From the NCBI RefSeq assembly GCF_020889685.1, contig NZ_JACMYO010000003.1, positions 1-64,000 of the forward strand: a DNA stretch of 64,000 nt, read 5' to 3'. The translations under genes were made by a program, and so were the position numbers. Numbering within the stretch: position 1 is the first letter of the stretch; every line of letters begins with the position of its first letter. The DNA is from Bradyrhizobium oropedii (lineage in GTDB: Bacteria > Pseudomonadota > Alphaproteobacteria > Rhizobiales > Xanthobacteraceae). This document shows, piece after piece, positions 55,374 to 63,842 of the stretch. The notes below the pieces were generated by a model, which ran no database searches, was not told the origin of the DNA, and was given only the letters and a program-made list of their open reading frames with translations.

Positions 55374-55892
55374 TCAGGCCGCTTCGCTCTTTGAGGCATG
55401 AGCCTGAATGACGCGTGCGAGCTTGGCCGCGGGCGCGTTGGACAGCTGAGCGAGCTTGGTCGCCGGCGCCACGAGGAGGCCCACGATCTTGCTGCGCAGT
55501 TCGTCGAGCGACGGCAGTGAGGCAAGCGCCTTCACGCTGTCGACATTCAGGACGGTTTTACCCATCGAACCGCCGAGGATGACGAACTTCTCGTTCGCCT
55601 TGGCGAATTCGACGGCAACCTTTGGCGCCGCAACCGGATCGTTCGAAGTAGCGATCACGGTCGGTCCCTTCAGCAGGGAGCCGATGGCAGCGACGTCAGT
55701 GCCATCAAGAGCAATTTTGGCGAGACGGTTCTTCGAGACCTTCACCGACGCGCCCGCCTGCTTCATCTGCATGCGCAGCTTCTGCATCTGGGCCACGGTG
55801 AGGCCGGAATAGTGAGCAACGATCGCAACCGACGTGGTCTTGAAGACCTCGTTAAGTTGTTCGACCGACTCTTTTTTTGCCGCTCGTTCCAC
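55374..55892 (-). CDS. rplJ: 50S ribosomal protein L10
   Basis: 172 aa starting at a GTG at 55892 ([36 protein letters not shown]); the ORF extends 20 codons further up but the aligned family begins here, and GGAAAGAG lies upstream. L10 anchors the L7/L12 dimers (C-terminal helix) and binds 23S rRNA. In other bacteria the L10-L12 complex represses its own leader; a long leader is present here as well. Confidence 0.96.
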   Translation of the reverse strand: MERAAKKESVEQLNEVFKTTSVAIVAHYSGLTVAQMQKLRMQMKQAGASVKVSKNRLAKIALDGTDVAAIGSLLKGPTVIATSNDPVAAPKVAVEFAKANEKFVILGGSMGKTVLNVDSVKALASLPSLDELRSKIVGLLVAPATKLAQLSNAPAAKLARVIQAHASKSEAA

Positions 55893-56487
55893 AGCAAGCT
55901 CTTTCCGGTTGGCGGCCTTTCCGCGAAGGCAGGACCGCCGGGTTGCACCCATCGTCCCGCCCTAAACCTGATCCGCAGGGTACAAGACCCTTCGGACATG
56001 CCGGGCAAGACGACATCTAGAAGCCTGCCCTCCCAGAGCCTTGCGGCCATGGGCTGTCGAGGTTCGAACCAAACCAGCTTCCCAGCCGCGAACGGGTCGC
56101 GACGTGGAGCGCAAAATCCGGTCTTCACCCGTCTATGCAGGCCATGCGATTAAGCCGTTGAAAACACGAAGTTCTCGCGGGCGCCTGCAGTCTTGGACAG
56201 GATCGAGGCACTTCAGCACGCTGAAGGCCCCTGCTCTCACTCCTCTGGAGGCGACGGGTCTCCTTCCTTTCGAGCATCCTTGCGGGCATGCGGAAAGGAA
56301 TGATCTCCTATCATCTCAGGTTTTCGGAATGCGAGCACGGACATGCCAGCAAGTGCCAGCACGCCCGGAAGGCGCTATGTAGCCGGTCCTGCCCTGCTTG
56401 CCAAGAGCAAATATTGGACCAGTTTCATATGACGACGGGGAGCCGGTTCCGAGGCCGGAACCGCCAGCCGCTCAGGCGCCACTCACC
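55893..56487 (-). promoter_or_regulatory. rplJL leader and dehydrogenase 3' region
   Basis: 595 bases without a supported gene. In the part next to rplJ a hairpin TCCG-C-AGGGT/ACCCT-T-CGGA (55972-55996, one mismatch) is a candidate element of L10 autoregulation, by position only. Near the dehydrogenase end GGTTCCG/CGGAACC (56445-56451 with 56456-56462) may be its terminator but has no T-run. A plus-strand frame from 56288 is Cys-rich but runs antisense into the dehydrogenase gene and is not accepted. No convincing promoter found. Confidence 0.45.
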
Positions 56488-57432
56488 TTATACGTTATAC
56501 GGCAGCGGCTTGCCGGCAAAGAACGCGTCGAGATTGGCGAGCACGCAATCCTGCATCGCGACGTGCGATTCCAGGGTGTGGCCGCCGAGATGCGGCGACA
56601 GCACGACGTTCGGCAGCGCCGTCAGCGCGTCGGGTGCATGCGGCTCCCGGGCGAACACGTCGAGGCCGGCGCCGGCGATCATCCCATCGGTCAGCGCCGC
56701 GACCAGCGCCGTCTCGTCGATCACGGAGCCGCGCGAGATGTTGACGACAAATCCGTCGCTGCCGAGCCGGCGCAGGATGTCGGTGTTGATCACGTGGGTG
56801 TTGTCGGCCCCGGCACGGACCGCGATCATCAGCACGCTGCACCAATCGACCAGCGCCTCCAGGCTCGGCAAATGCTTATACGGCAGATCGTATCTGGTGC
56901 GGCTGAAATAGCCGACCTCGGTCTCGAACGCGGCGACGCGTGCGGCGATCTTGCGGCCGATCTCGCCCATGCCGTAGACGCCGATTTTGCGGCCGCGCAT
57001 GCCGGCCTGCGGCCGCATCATCGGCGACGGCCGTGCGCCGGCCCAGTCGCCGCTCCGGACATAATTGTCGGCGACCTGCAGACGCCGCACCGACGCCAGC
57101 ATCAACGTCACCGCCATGTCGGCAACCGAGGCTGCATTGGCACCGGGGCTGTGGCCGACCGCGATCCCGCGCTTTGCGGCGGCCGCGAGATCGACGCCGT
57201 CATAGCCGGTGCCGTAGCAGACGATCGCGCCGAGCTTCGGCAGCATGTCCATGGCATCGGCGCCGAGCGGCGTGCCGCCTGCGGTGATCATGGCGCGGAC
57301 GTCGGCGAGCTCGGCCGCCGGGAACGCTTCGTCCACCCGCTTGCCGGCCGCGTTCAGGAGTTCATAGCGCTCGCCGAAGCGGATCAGCTGGGCCTTGGGA
57401 AAGCGTGAATAGACCAGGACCTTATCGGGCAT
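56488..57432 (-). CDS. D-isomer-specific 2-hydroxyacid dehydrogenase (glyoxylate/hydroxypyruvate reductase-like)
   Basis: 314 aa. NAD(P)-binding motif GVYGMGEIGRKIA (151-163), with Ser-Arg-Thr-Arg after beta-2 (177-180) suggesting NADPH. The catalytic trio is Arg234 (NISRGSVIDE), Glu263 (AREPHAP) and His281 (SPHLGGHT). Likely reduces glyoxylate, hydroxypyruvate or a related 2-oxoacid. It lies between rplA and rplJ, where rplKAJL is normally continuous; a terminator after rplA means it has no obvious transcriptional link to the ribosomal genes upstream. Confidence 0.9.
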   Translation of the reverse strand: MPDKVLVYSRFPKAQLIRFGERYELLNAAGKRVDEAFPAAELADVRAMITAGGTPLGADAMDMLPKLGAIVCYGTGYDGVDLAAAAKRGIAVGHSPGANAASVADMAVTLMLASVRRLQVADNYVRSGDWAGARPSPMMRPQAGMRGRKIGVYGMGEIGRKIAARVAAFETEVGYFSRTRYDLPYKHLPSLEALVDWCSVLMIAVRAGADNTHVINTDILRRLGSDGFVVNISRGSVIDETALVAALTDGMIAGAGLDVFAREPHAPDALTALPNVVLSPHLGGHTLESHVAMQDCVLANLDAFFAGKPLPYNV

Positions 57433-57480
57433 TGTTGTTGTTTCCTGCGAGAGGCTTCACCCACCAGGACAGAGGGCGGA

Positions 57481-57517
57481 AAAACAAAAGGGCGGAACCG
57501 GTTGCCCGATCCCGCCC
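57481..57517 (-). terminator. Terminator after rplK-rplA
   Basis: GGGCGG (57490-57495) pairs with CCGCCC (57512-57517) around an inner CGG/CCG step; on the minus strand TTTTGTTTTTCC follows. Ends the secE-nusG-rplK-rplA run before the dehydrogenase. Confidence 0.75.
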
Positions 57518-57544
57518 CTCTTTATCTCGTCACGGCGAGAAACC

Positions 57545-58237
<693 letters not shown>

Positions 58238-58243
58238 GGCCCG

Positions 58244-58672
58244 TTACCCCGCAACTTCCAGACCCATCGAACGGGCAGAGCCCTCGACCATCTTCATGGC
58301 CGATTCAATGGTGTCGCAATTCAAGTCCTTCATCTTCTTCTCGGCGATCTCGCGCACCTGCGCCTTGGTCACCTTGCCGGCCTTGTCGCGGCCCGGCGCC
58401 TTCGAGCCGGACTGGATCTTGGCAGCCTGCTTGAGGAAGAACGACATCGGAGGGGTCTTCATCTCGAAGGTGAACGAACGATCTGCATAGATCGTGATCA
58501 CCACCGGAATCGGGGTGTTCTTCTCTTCCTTCTGGGTCTGCGCGTTGAACGCCTTGCAGAACTCCATGATGTTGAGACCGCGCTGACCAAGCGCGGGGCC
58601 GATCGGGGGCGAAGGATTCGCCGCACCGGCCGGGACCTGAAGCTTCAGGTATCCGGTCACTTTCTTTGCCAT
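58244..58672 (-). CDS. rplK: 50S ribosomal protein L11
   Basis: 142 aa. Starts [46 protein letters not shown], the Pro-rich N-domain that senses stalled, uncharged tRNA for RelA; the C-domain binds the GTPase-associated 23S region. 130 bases after nusG; no clear separate promoter in that gap. Confidence 0.99.
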   Translation of the reverse strand: MAKKVTGYLKLQVPAGAANPSPPIGPALGQRGLNIMEFCKAFNAQTQKEEKNTPIPVVITIYADRSFTFEMKTPPMSFFLKQAAKIQSGSKAPGRDKAGKVTKAQVREIAEKKMKDLNCDTIESAMKMVEGSARSMGLEVAG

Positions 58673-58802
58673 TTATCACTCCTGTTGTGCCGGACGGTGC
58701 CGGCGGTTTCAGGTTCCGTGGTTCGGTTGAAGGGGCTGGCGACCGCCTCCTCCCTCCCACGGCCTCTCACTTGACGCGAGGCGTATACCCCGCGCCGTCC
58801 GG

Positions 58803-59351
58803 TCAGACCACCTTTTCGACCTGACCGAATTCCAGTTCCACGGGGGTCGCACGGCCGAAGATCGACACTGCGACCTTTACGCGCGAGCGCGCCTCGTCGA
58901 TTTCTTCCACCACGCCGGAGAACGAGGCGAACGGGCCGTCGGCCACGCGCACGTTCTCGCCGATTTCGAACGACACCGACGCCTTCGGACGCTCCACGCC
59001 CTCCTGCACCTGGTGCAGGATCCGCATCGCCTCGGCTTCCGAGATCGGCATCGGCTTGTTTTCCGCGCCGAGGAAGCCGGTCACCTTCGGGGTGTTCTTG
59101 ATCAGATGGAACGCCTCGTCGGTCAGCTTCATCTTCACCAGCACATAGCCCGGGAAGAATTTGCGCTCGGCGTCGATCTTGCGGCCGCGGCGCACCTCGG
59201 TGACCTTCTCGGTCGGCACCAGAATCTGCTCGAACAGCTCTTCCAGCCCGCGCTGCTTGGCCTGCTCGCGGATCGATTCCTGAACCTTCTTCTCGAAGTT
59301 CGAATAGGCGTGAACGATGTACCAGCGCTTGTCCATCAATTGGGTGCTCAT
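58803..59351 (-). CDS. nusG: Transcription termination/antitermination protein NusG
   Basis: 182 aa from the ATG at 59351 (MSTQLMDKRWYIVHAYSNFEKKV); a start at the second Met (MDKRWYIV) is possible. NGN domain (about 8-115) and C-terminal KOW domain (IGENVRVADGPFASFSGVVEEIDEARSRVKVAVSIFGR). Bridges RNA polymerase to Rho or to ribosomal S10. The ATG overlaps the secE stop by one base (TGATG). Confidence 0.98.
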   Translation of the reverse strand: MSTQLMDKRWYIVHAYSNFEKKVQESIREQAKQRGLEELFEQILVPTEKVTEVRRGRKIDAERKFFPGYVLVKMKLTDEAFHLIKNTPKVTGFLGAENKPMPISEAEAMRILHQVQEGVERPKASVSFEIGENVRVADGPFASFSGVVEEIDEARSRVKVAVSIFGRATPVELEFGQVEKVV

Positions 59352-59542
59352 CAGTGGATGCCCAGTATCAGGGTAATCAGATAGCGGATGATCTGGTCCG
59401 CGGCGAAGAAGAAGATCGAGGCCAGCGCCACCATCACGAACACCATGATGGTGGTAATGGTCGTCTCGCGGCGCGTCGGCCAGGTGACCTTGGCGGTCTC
59501 CGAGCGCACTTCCTGCAGGAATTTGAACGGGCTGAAAGCCAT
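59351..59542 (-). CDS. secE: Preprotein translocase subunit SecE
   Basis: 63 aa from the ATG at 59542: SPFKFLQEVRSETAKVTWPTRRETTITTIMVFVMVALASIFFFAADQIIRYLITLIL, the short single-helix form with the amphipathic region and conserved KVTWPTRRET before the membrane helix. Clamps SecY. The 50-codon longer frame is leader. Operon head of secE-nusG-rplK-rplA, with a promoter found 175 bases upstream. Confidence 0.97.
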   Translation of the reverse strand: MAFSPFKFLQEVRSETAKVTWPTRRETTITTIMVFVMVALASIFFFAADQIIRYLITLILGIH

Positions 59543-59716
59543 CGTGAGATCCGCGTCCGTCTCCGGACGATTGCAACGTTTCAAGGAATCCGAACAGCCG
59601 ACCTTGCGGACCCAGCCCTCGTTTGGAAGGTTGAGCCGATAAACGAGCTCGAATGTTCGGGGAATTAGGCCGCGCCGGATATCCGCCATCAAAGCGGGCC
59701 GGCTGCGAGTGGGCGG

Positions 59717-59745
59717 TATCTACTGCGAGACCGGGCAAACGTCAA
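59717..59745 (-). promoter_or_regulatory. Promoter of the secE-nusG operon
   Basis: On the minus strand TTGACG (59740-59745), 17-base spacer, TAGATA (59717-59722); predicted start near 59710, a leader of about 170 bases. The 330-base gap 59543-59872 holds this promoter, the leader and, near 59827-59849, a weak GGCGGG/CCCGCC hairpin after the ligase gene; no other gene. Confidence 0.65.
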
Positions 59746-59872
59746 GGTCGGCGGGGTCGCGCCCCGCCCCTGCCGCGCCTCGGGCGGATCGGAACAGGGC
59801 CTCTCAAATCAAGCACTTAGGCTGGCGGCGGGAGGTCCACTGCCCCGCCGTCCGTCGCGGCGGCCGCCTGGA

Positions 59873-61486
59873 TCACCCGGCAAAGCTCTTCTGGACCGCC
59901 TGATCCAGCGTGGCGCCGCCGACATAGCGCTGGCGCAGCTCGCGCTTGAGCAGCTTGCCGCTCGGGTTCTTCGGCAAGGCATCGACGAAGATGACCCGCT
60001 TCGGCACCTTGAAATGGGCCATCGACGCCGCGCAATGCTTGACGACGGCCTCCGGCTCGAGGCTCGCGCCGGCCTTGACCACGACGATCGCGGTCACCGC
60101 CTCGATCCAGCGCGGGTCGGGCAGCCCGACCACCGCGACCTCCGACACTTCAGGCAGCCGATAGATCATCTCCTCGACCTCGCGGCTCGCGACGTTCTCG
60201 CCGCCGCTCTTGATCATGTCCTTCACGCGATCGACGACGGTAATGTAGCCGTTGGCATCGACGGTCGCGAGATCGCCGGAATGAAACCAGCCGCCGGCGA
60301 ACGCCGCCGCGGTCTTGACCGGATCGTTGTAGTAGCCGGACAAGAGATGCGGCGAGCGGTGCACGATCTCACCGACCTCGCCCACCCCGACGTCGGTCAT
60401 GTCCGAGTTGACGACCCGCGTCTCGACATTGATCGCAGGCTTGCCGGCCGAGCCGGCCCTCGGCAGCTGGTCCTCCGGCGACAGCACGGTCGCCAGCGGC
60501 GCGATCTCGGTCTGGCCGTAGAAATTCCAGAACTTCACATCGGGCAACCGGCGCTGCAATTCGAGCAGCACCTCGACCGGCATGATCGAGGCGCCGTAAT
60601 AGCCCTTGCGCAAGGTCGACAGATCGGTGCGGTCGAACGCCGGTGAGCGCAGCATCGCGATCCAGATCGTCGGCGGCGCGAAGAACGAGTTGATCTTGTG
60701 GGCCGCGATCAGCGCCAGGACGTTGTCGGGCACCGGTTTGCCGGTGATGAGACTGGTGGCGCCGAGATAGATCGCTGGCCCCAGGAAGACGTCGAGCTGT
60801 GCGCAATGATAGAGCGGCAGCGCGTGCAGCACCGTGTCGTCGGTCGCCATGCCGCCGTCGATGATGCAGCTGACATACTGCCACATCACGGCTTCATGGG
60901 TGAGGATCGCGCCCTTCGGCAGCGACTCCGTGCCGCTGGTGTAGATGATCTGCGCGGGATCGCGGCTGTCGACCGCCGCATCCGGCGCAGAGGCGTCGCT
61001 ATGCAGCAGGCTGTCGAATGTCGTGATGCCCTCGGGCGCGGCGGCTGGATCCTCGCCCGGCAGCCAGATCAGGGTTTCGACCGCCGATCCCTTGGCCGCG
61101 GCTGCGTGCGCCGTCTCCACGAAGTCGGGACCGACCGCGAGCAGCTTCGCGCCGGAATTGGCAAGGATGAAATTGATCTCGTCGGGATTGAGCATGAAGT
61201 TGATCGGCACCAGGATCGCGCCGATCCGTGCCACCGCGAAGCGCAGCGCGGCGAAGCAATGCGAATTGCGCGACAGCACCGCGACACGGTTGCCCTTCGC
61301 AACGCCAAGCGCGAGCAGGCCGCGTCCGAGCCGATTGCAGATCGCGTCCATCTCCGCAAAGCTCCAGCTCACCCCGCCGCAGATCAGCGCGGACTTGTCG
61401 GGGTAGCGCTTTGCCGATCGGCGCAACAGATCGCCGATGCTGTGCTCACGCGCGCGCTGGATGGTTGCTGCGATGTCTCCGCTCAT
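59873..61486 (-). CDS. Acyl-CoA synthetase / AMP-dependent ligase (ANL family)
   Basis: 537 aa from the ATG at 61486 with GAAGGGA upstream; the longer frame is not supported. Phosphate loop YTSGTESLPKG (182-192), a variant of the usual TSGTTGxPKG, then NFYGQTE (A5), SGDLATVDANGYITVVDRVKDMIKSGGENV (A7-A8 hinge) and NPSGKLLKREL with the catalytic Lys (A10). Activates a carboxylic acid to acyl-AMP and then probably acyl-CoA; medium- or long-chain fatty acids are typical for this subgroup. It lies 53 bases after the GntR gene on the same strand and is probably regulated with it. Confidence 0.9.
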   Translation of the reverse strand: MSGDIAATIQRAREHSIGDLLRRSAKRYPDKSALICGGVSWSFAEMDAICNRLGRGLLALGVAKGNRVAVLSRNSHCFAALRFAVARIGAILVPINFMLNPDEINFILANSGAKLLAVGPDFVETAHAAAAKGSAVETLIWLPGEDPAAAPEGITTFDSLLHSDASAPDAAVDSRDPAQIIYTSGTESLPKGAILTHEAVMWQYVSCIIDGGMATDDTVLHALPLYHCAQLDVFLGPAIYLGATSLITGKPVPDNVLALIAAHKINSFFAPPTIWIAMLRSPAFDRTDLSTLRKGYYGASIMPVEVLLELQRRLPDVKFWNFYGQTEIAPLATVLSPEDQLPRAGSAGKPAINVETRVVNSDMTDVGVGEVGEIVHRSPHLLSGYYNDPVKTAAAFAGGWFHSGDLATVDANGYITVVDRVKDMIKSGGENVASREVEEMIYRLPEVSEVAVVGLPDPRWIEAVTAIVVVKAGASLEPEAVVKHCAASMAHFKVPKRVIFVDALPKNPSGKLLKRELRQRYVGGATLDQAVQKSFAG

Positions 61487-61539
61487 ATGTCCCTTCCGAA
61501 TGTGCTTGTTGTCGTTGTCTTGTCGTCGCCGCGCCGTCG

Positions 61540-62304
61540 CTACTGCCGGGCGGCGTAGGCGTGTTCCATGTAGGTGTGCTCGACCGAGCGATCGAGCGAG
61601 GCGATCTTCTCGAAGCCGCGGCGCCAGTCCTGCAGATGCCGCCGCGTCCACAGCACGCCGGCCTCCTTGTCGCGCCGCCTGATCGCATCGAGGATGTGGC
61701 CATGCGCCTCGACGAGCCGCGCGCCGCCCTCCGGTACGCCGCCGACGATCATCTCGGTGGTCGGAAAGAACAGTTGCGCGGCCGGCTCGCGCGCGAGCTG
61801 CAGCACGCGGTTCTGCGAGGCCTTGGCCATCAGCACGTGGAATTCCGCATCGAGCTCGGCGAGACCTGCGGGGTTGCCGACGACATCAGCGCTGCGTTCG
61901 AGATTGCCGGCGAGCTCGGCGATGTTCTCGTCGGTGGCGCGCTCCACCGCGCCCTCGACACTCGCGACCTCCAGCGTCATCGAGGTCTCGAACAATTCGC
62001 GGAACGTCACCTCGTGCAGGATCAGCGCACGCGACAGCCTTGTGGCGAGCTTGTTGTAGCGCGGCAGGCAGGCCTGCAGGCGGCGGCTGGAATCGCGCCG
62101 GATCAGCCCGCCCTCCTCGAGCACGCGAATGCCTTCGCGCACGGTCGAGCGGTTGACGCCGAACTGCGCGACGAGCTGCTGCTCGGTGCCGATCGGCTCG
62201 CCCGGCTTGATCCGGCCGTTGATGATTTCCCGTTCGATCGCGTCCGCGACCTTCTGGTAGGCCGGCGCAACGTCGATGCGCCGGAACAGCGGCGTGGCGG
62301 CCAC
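61540..62304 (-). CDS. GntR-family regulator, FadR/FCD subfamily
   Basis: 254 aa starting at a GTG at 62304 with GGGAG six bases upstream; the ORF extends further but enters the divergent promoter. Winged helix at about 15-75 (recognition helix NRSTVREGIRVLEEGGL), then an all-helical FCD effector domain with metal-ligand-like Asp/His positions (AELDAEFHVLMAKAS; EAHGHILDAI). Such proteins sense small carboxylates or acyl-CoAs. A TTGTCnGACAA operator stands at its own predicted start point and another at the divergent gene, indicating autoregulation. Confidence 0.9.
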   Translation of the reverse strand: MAATPLFRRIDVAPAYQKVADAIEREIINGRIKPGEPIGTEQQLVAQFGVNRSTVREGIRVLEEGGLIRRDSSRRLQACLPRYNKLATRLSRALILHEVTFRELFETSMTLEVASVEGAVERATDENIAELAGNLERSADVVGNPAGLAELDAEFHVLMAKASQNRVLQLAREPAAQLFFPTTEMIVGGVPEGGARLVEAHGHILDAIRRRDKEAGVLWTRRHLQDWRRGFEKIASLDRSVEHTYMEHAYAARQ

Positions 62305-62324
62305 CTTGGGCTCCCGATTGTCGT

Positions 62325-62335
62325 TTGTCCGACAA
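62325..62335. promoter_or_regulatory. GntR operator 1 (at the GntR promoter)
   Basis: TTGTCCGACAA, perfect inverted repeat (TTTGTC-C-GACAAA over 62324-62336), immediately downstream of the predicted -10 of the minus-strand promoter, 20 bases before the GTG. It matches operator 2 in both half-sites. Confidence 0.7.
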
Positions 62336-62364
62336 AGCGTAGGCGAAGGCCACTGGAGCGTCAA
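62336..62364 (-). promoter_or_regulatory. Promoter of the GntR-ligase operon
   Basis: On the minus strand TTGACG (62359-62364), 17-base spacer, TACGCT (62336-62341); the predicted start falls in operator 1. Confidence 0.5.
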
Positions 62365-62407
62365 ATGCCCCTTCCTTGGCCGGATTGTCGCACCCAGTCG
62401 GCCAGAA

Positions 62408-62436
62408 TTGACACCGGAACCGGGCAAATCTAGCTT
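62408..62436 (+). promoter_or_regulatory. Promoter of the binding-protein gene
   Basis: Consensus TTGACA (62408-62413) and CTAGCT or TAGCTT (about 62430-62436) at 16-17 bases; the predicted start falls in operator 2, about 40 bases before the ATG. Confidence 0.55.
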
Positions 62437-62446
62437 TGTCGGACAA
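62436..62446. promoter_or_regulatory. GntR operator 2 (at the binding-protein promoter)
   Basis: TTGTCGGACAA, perfect inverted repeat with the same half-sites as operator 1, 111 bases away, overlapping the -10/start point of the plus-strand promoter. Confidence 0.7.
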
Positions 62447-62482
62447 GCCGATAAGAACACCGCCTTGGGGAGGCACATCACC

Positions 62483-63688
62483 ATGAAATCCATCGTCACA
62501 ACTCTGTCCGCTGCCGGCCTGATCGCCGCAGCGCTGGCCGGGCCCGCGCTCGCACAACAGACGCCGCTCAAGATCGGCGTGCTGACCGATTTCCAGTCGG
62601 TCTATGCGGATATCGGCGGCGCCGGGAACGTCGAAGCCACCAAGATGGCGATCGAGGAGTTCGGAGGGTCCATGTTCGGCAAGCCGATCGAGCTCGTCAC
62701 CGCCGACGCCCTCAACAAGGCCGACGTCGCCGCGACCATCACCCGCAAGTGGTACGAGGCGGAGAACGTCGACATGGTCATCGACATGCCGACCTCGGCG
62801 ACCGCGCTCGCCGGCATGGAGATGTCGAGGCAGTTCGAGAAGATCATGATCGTGACGGATGCGGCGAGCTCCGACATCACCGGCAAATCCTGCTCGCCCT
62901 ACACGCTGCACTGGACCTACGACACCTATGCCAACGCCCACACCGTCGGCAGCGCGATCGTGAAGAACGGCGGCGACAGCTGGTTCTTCATCACCGCAGA
63001 CTATCTGTTCGGCCACTCGATCGAGCGCGATACCGGCGACGTGGTCCGCGCCGCCGGCGGCAAGGTGCTCGGCAGCGCGCGGCATCCGCTCAACACGCCG
63101 GACTTCTCGTCCTTCCTGCTGCAAGCCCAGGCTTCGAAGGCCAAGATCATCGGCATGGCCAACGGCGGCGCCGACACCATCAACACCATCAAGCAGGCTT
63201 CCGAATTCGGCATCGTCGCGGGCGGGCAGAACCTCGCCGGCATCGTGATGTTCATCTCTGATATTCACAGCCTCGGGCTGAAGCTCGCGCAGGGCCTGAT
63301 CATCACCGAGGCCTACTACTGGGATCTCAACGACCGCACCCGCTCCTTCGGCAAGCGCTTCTTCGAGCGCATGAAGCGGATGCCGACGATGAACCAGGCC
63401 GCCACCTACAGCGCCACCCTGCACTACCTCAACGCGGTGAAGGCCGCCGGCACCAAGGAGACCAAGCCGGTGCTGGCGAAAATGCGTGCGACCCCGGTCC
63501 GCGACGCGTTCACCGACAACGGCGTGGTGCGCGAAGACGGCCGCATGGTGCACTCGATGTTCCTGTTCGAGGTCAAGAGGCCCGAGGAATCGAAGGCGCC
63601 GTGGGATTACTACAAGGTGCTCGCCGAGGTGCCCGGCGACCAGGCGTTCCGGCCGCTGAAGGACGGCGGCTGCCCGTTGATCAAGTAG
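62483..63688 (+). CDS. Periplasmic substrate-binding protein of the branched-chain amino acid/amide (LivK, Peripla_BP_6) type
   Basis: 401 aa from the ATG at 62483 (GGGGAGG upstream), signal peptide 1-24 (PALAQQ). The opening PLKIGVLTDFQSVYADIGGAGNVEATKMAIEEFGG and IVTDAASSDITGKSCSPYTLHWTYD are typical of a subgroup, common in Bradyrhizobiaceae, that binds carboxylates or aromatic acids rather than leucine. No permease or ATPase genes follow: a convergent tRNA gene comes next, so the transporter partners must be elsewhere or shared. Divergent from and likely controlled by the GntR gene. Confidence 0.9.
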   Translation: MKSIVTTLSAAGLIAAALAGPALAQQTPLKIGVLTDFQSVYADIGGAGNVEATKMAIEEFGGSMFGKPIELVTADALNKADVAATITRKWYEAENVDMVIDMPTSATALAGMEMSRQFEKIMIVTDAASSDITGKSCSPYTLHWTYDTYANAHTVGSAIVKNGGDSWFFITADYLFGHSIERDTGDVVRAAGGKVLGSARHPLNTPDFSSFLLQAQASKAKIIGMANGGADTINTIKQASEFGIVAGGQNLAGIVMFISDIHSLGLKLAQGLIITEAYYWDLNDRTRSFGKRFFERMKRMPTMNQAATYSATLHYLNAVKAAGTKETKPVLAKMRATPVRDAFTDNGVVREDGRMVHSMFLFEVKRPEESKAPWDYYKVLAEVPGDQAFRPLKDGGCPLIK

Positions 63689-63766
63689 CCGAAAATGATC
63701 ACGACCGGGGTCCAGGACTTCGGGTCCAAGACCTCGGCCAAGACATTCAAATTGTTAGCTAAAAGC

Positions 63767-63842
63767 TGGCAGGAGTGGCAGGGCTCGAACCTGCGACCCC
63801 CGGTTTTGGAGACCGGTGCTCTACCAATTGAGCTACACTCCT
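63767..63842 (-). tRNA. trnW: tRNA-Trp (anticodon CCA)
   Basis: 76 bases on the minus strand including an encoded CCA end. Acceptor stem AGGAGTG/CACTCCT (63836-63842 with 63771-63777), D-arm AGCTCAATTGGTAGAGC, anticodon stem-loop CCGGTCTCCAAAACCGG with anticodon CCA for UGG, and T-arm GCAGGTTCGAGCCCTGC. In many Alphaproteobacteria this gene lies immediately upstream of secE; here 4.2 kb separate them. Confidence 0.97.

Noticed and set aside
56288..56911. Cys/His-rich plus-strand frame (possible small zinc protein) near the rplJ leader
   Set aside because: Only its first 66 codons are outside the antisense of the dehydrogenase gene, the Cys spacing matches no known knuckle, and no good ribosome site is present.
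59873..61486. SGTESLPKG in the ligase as a broken ATP-binding loop
   Set aside because: The Ser-Gly-Thr and Pro-Lys-Gly parts are kept, and I recall natural acyl-CoA synthetases with TES in this place, so it is a subfamily variant.
62571..63553. Minus-strand frame continuing upstream of the GntR gene and opposite the binding protein
   Set aside because: It is antisense to a gene with a signal peptide and family motifs and would run through the divergent promoters and operators.
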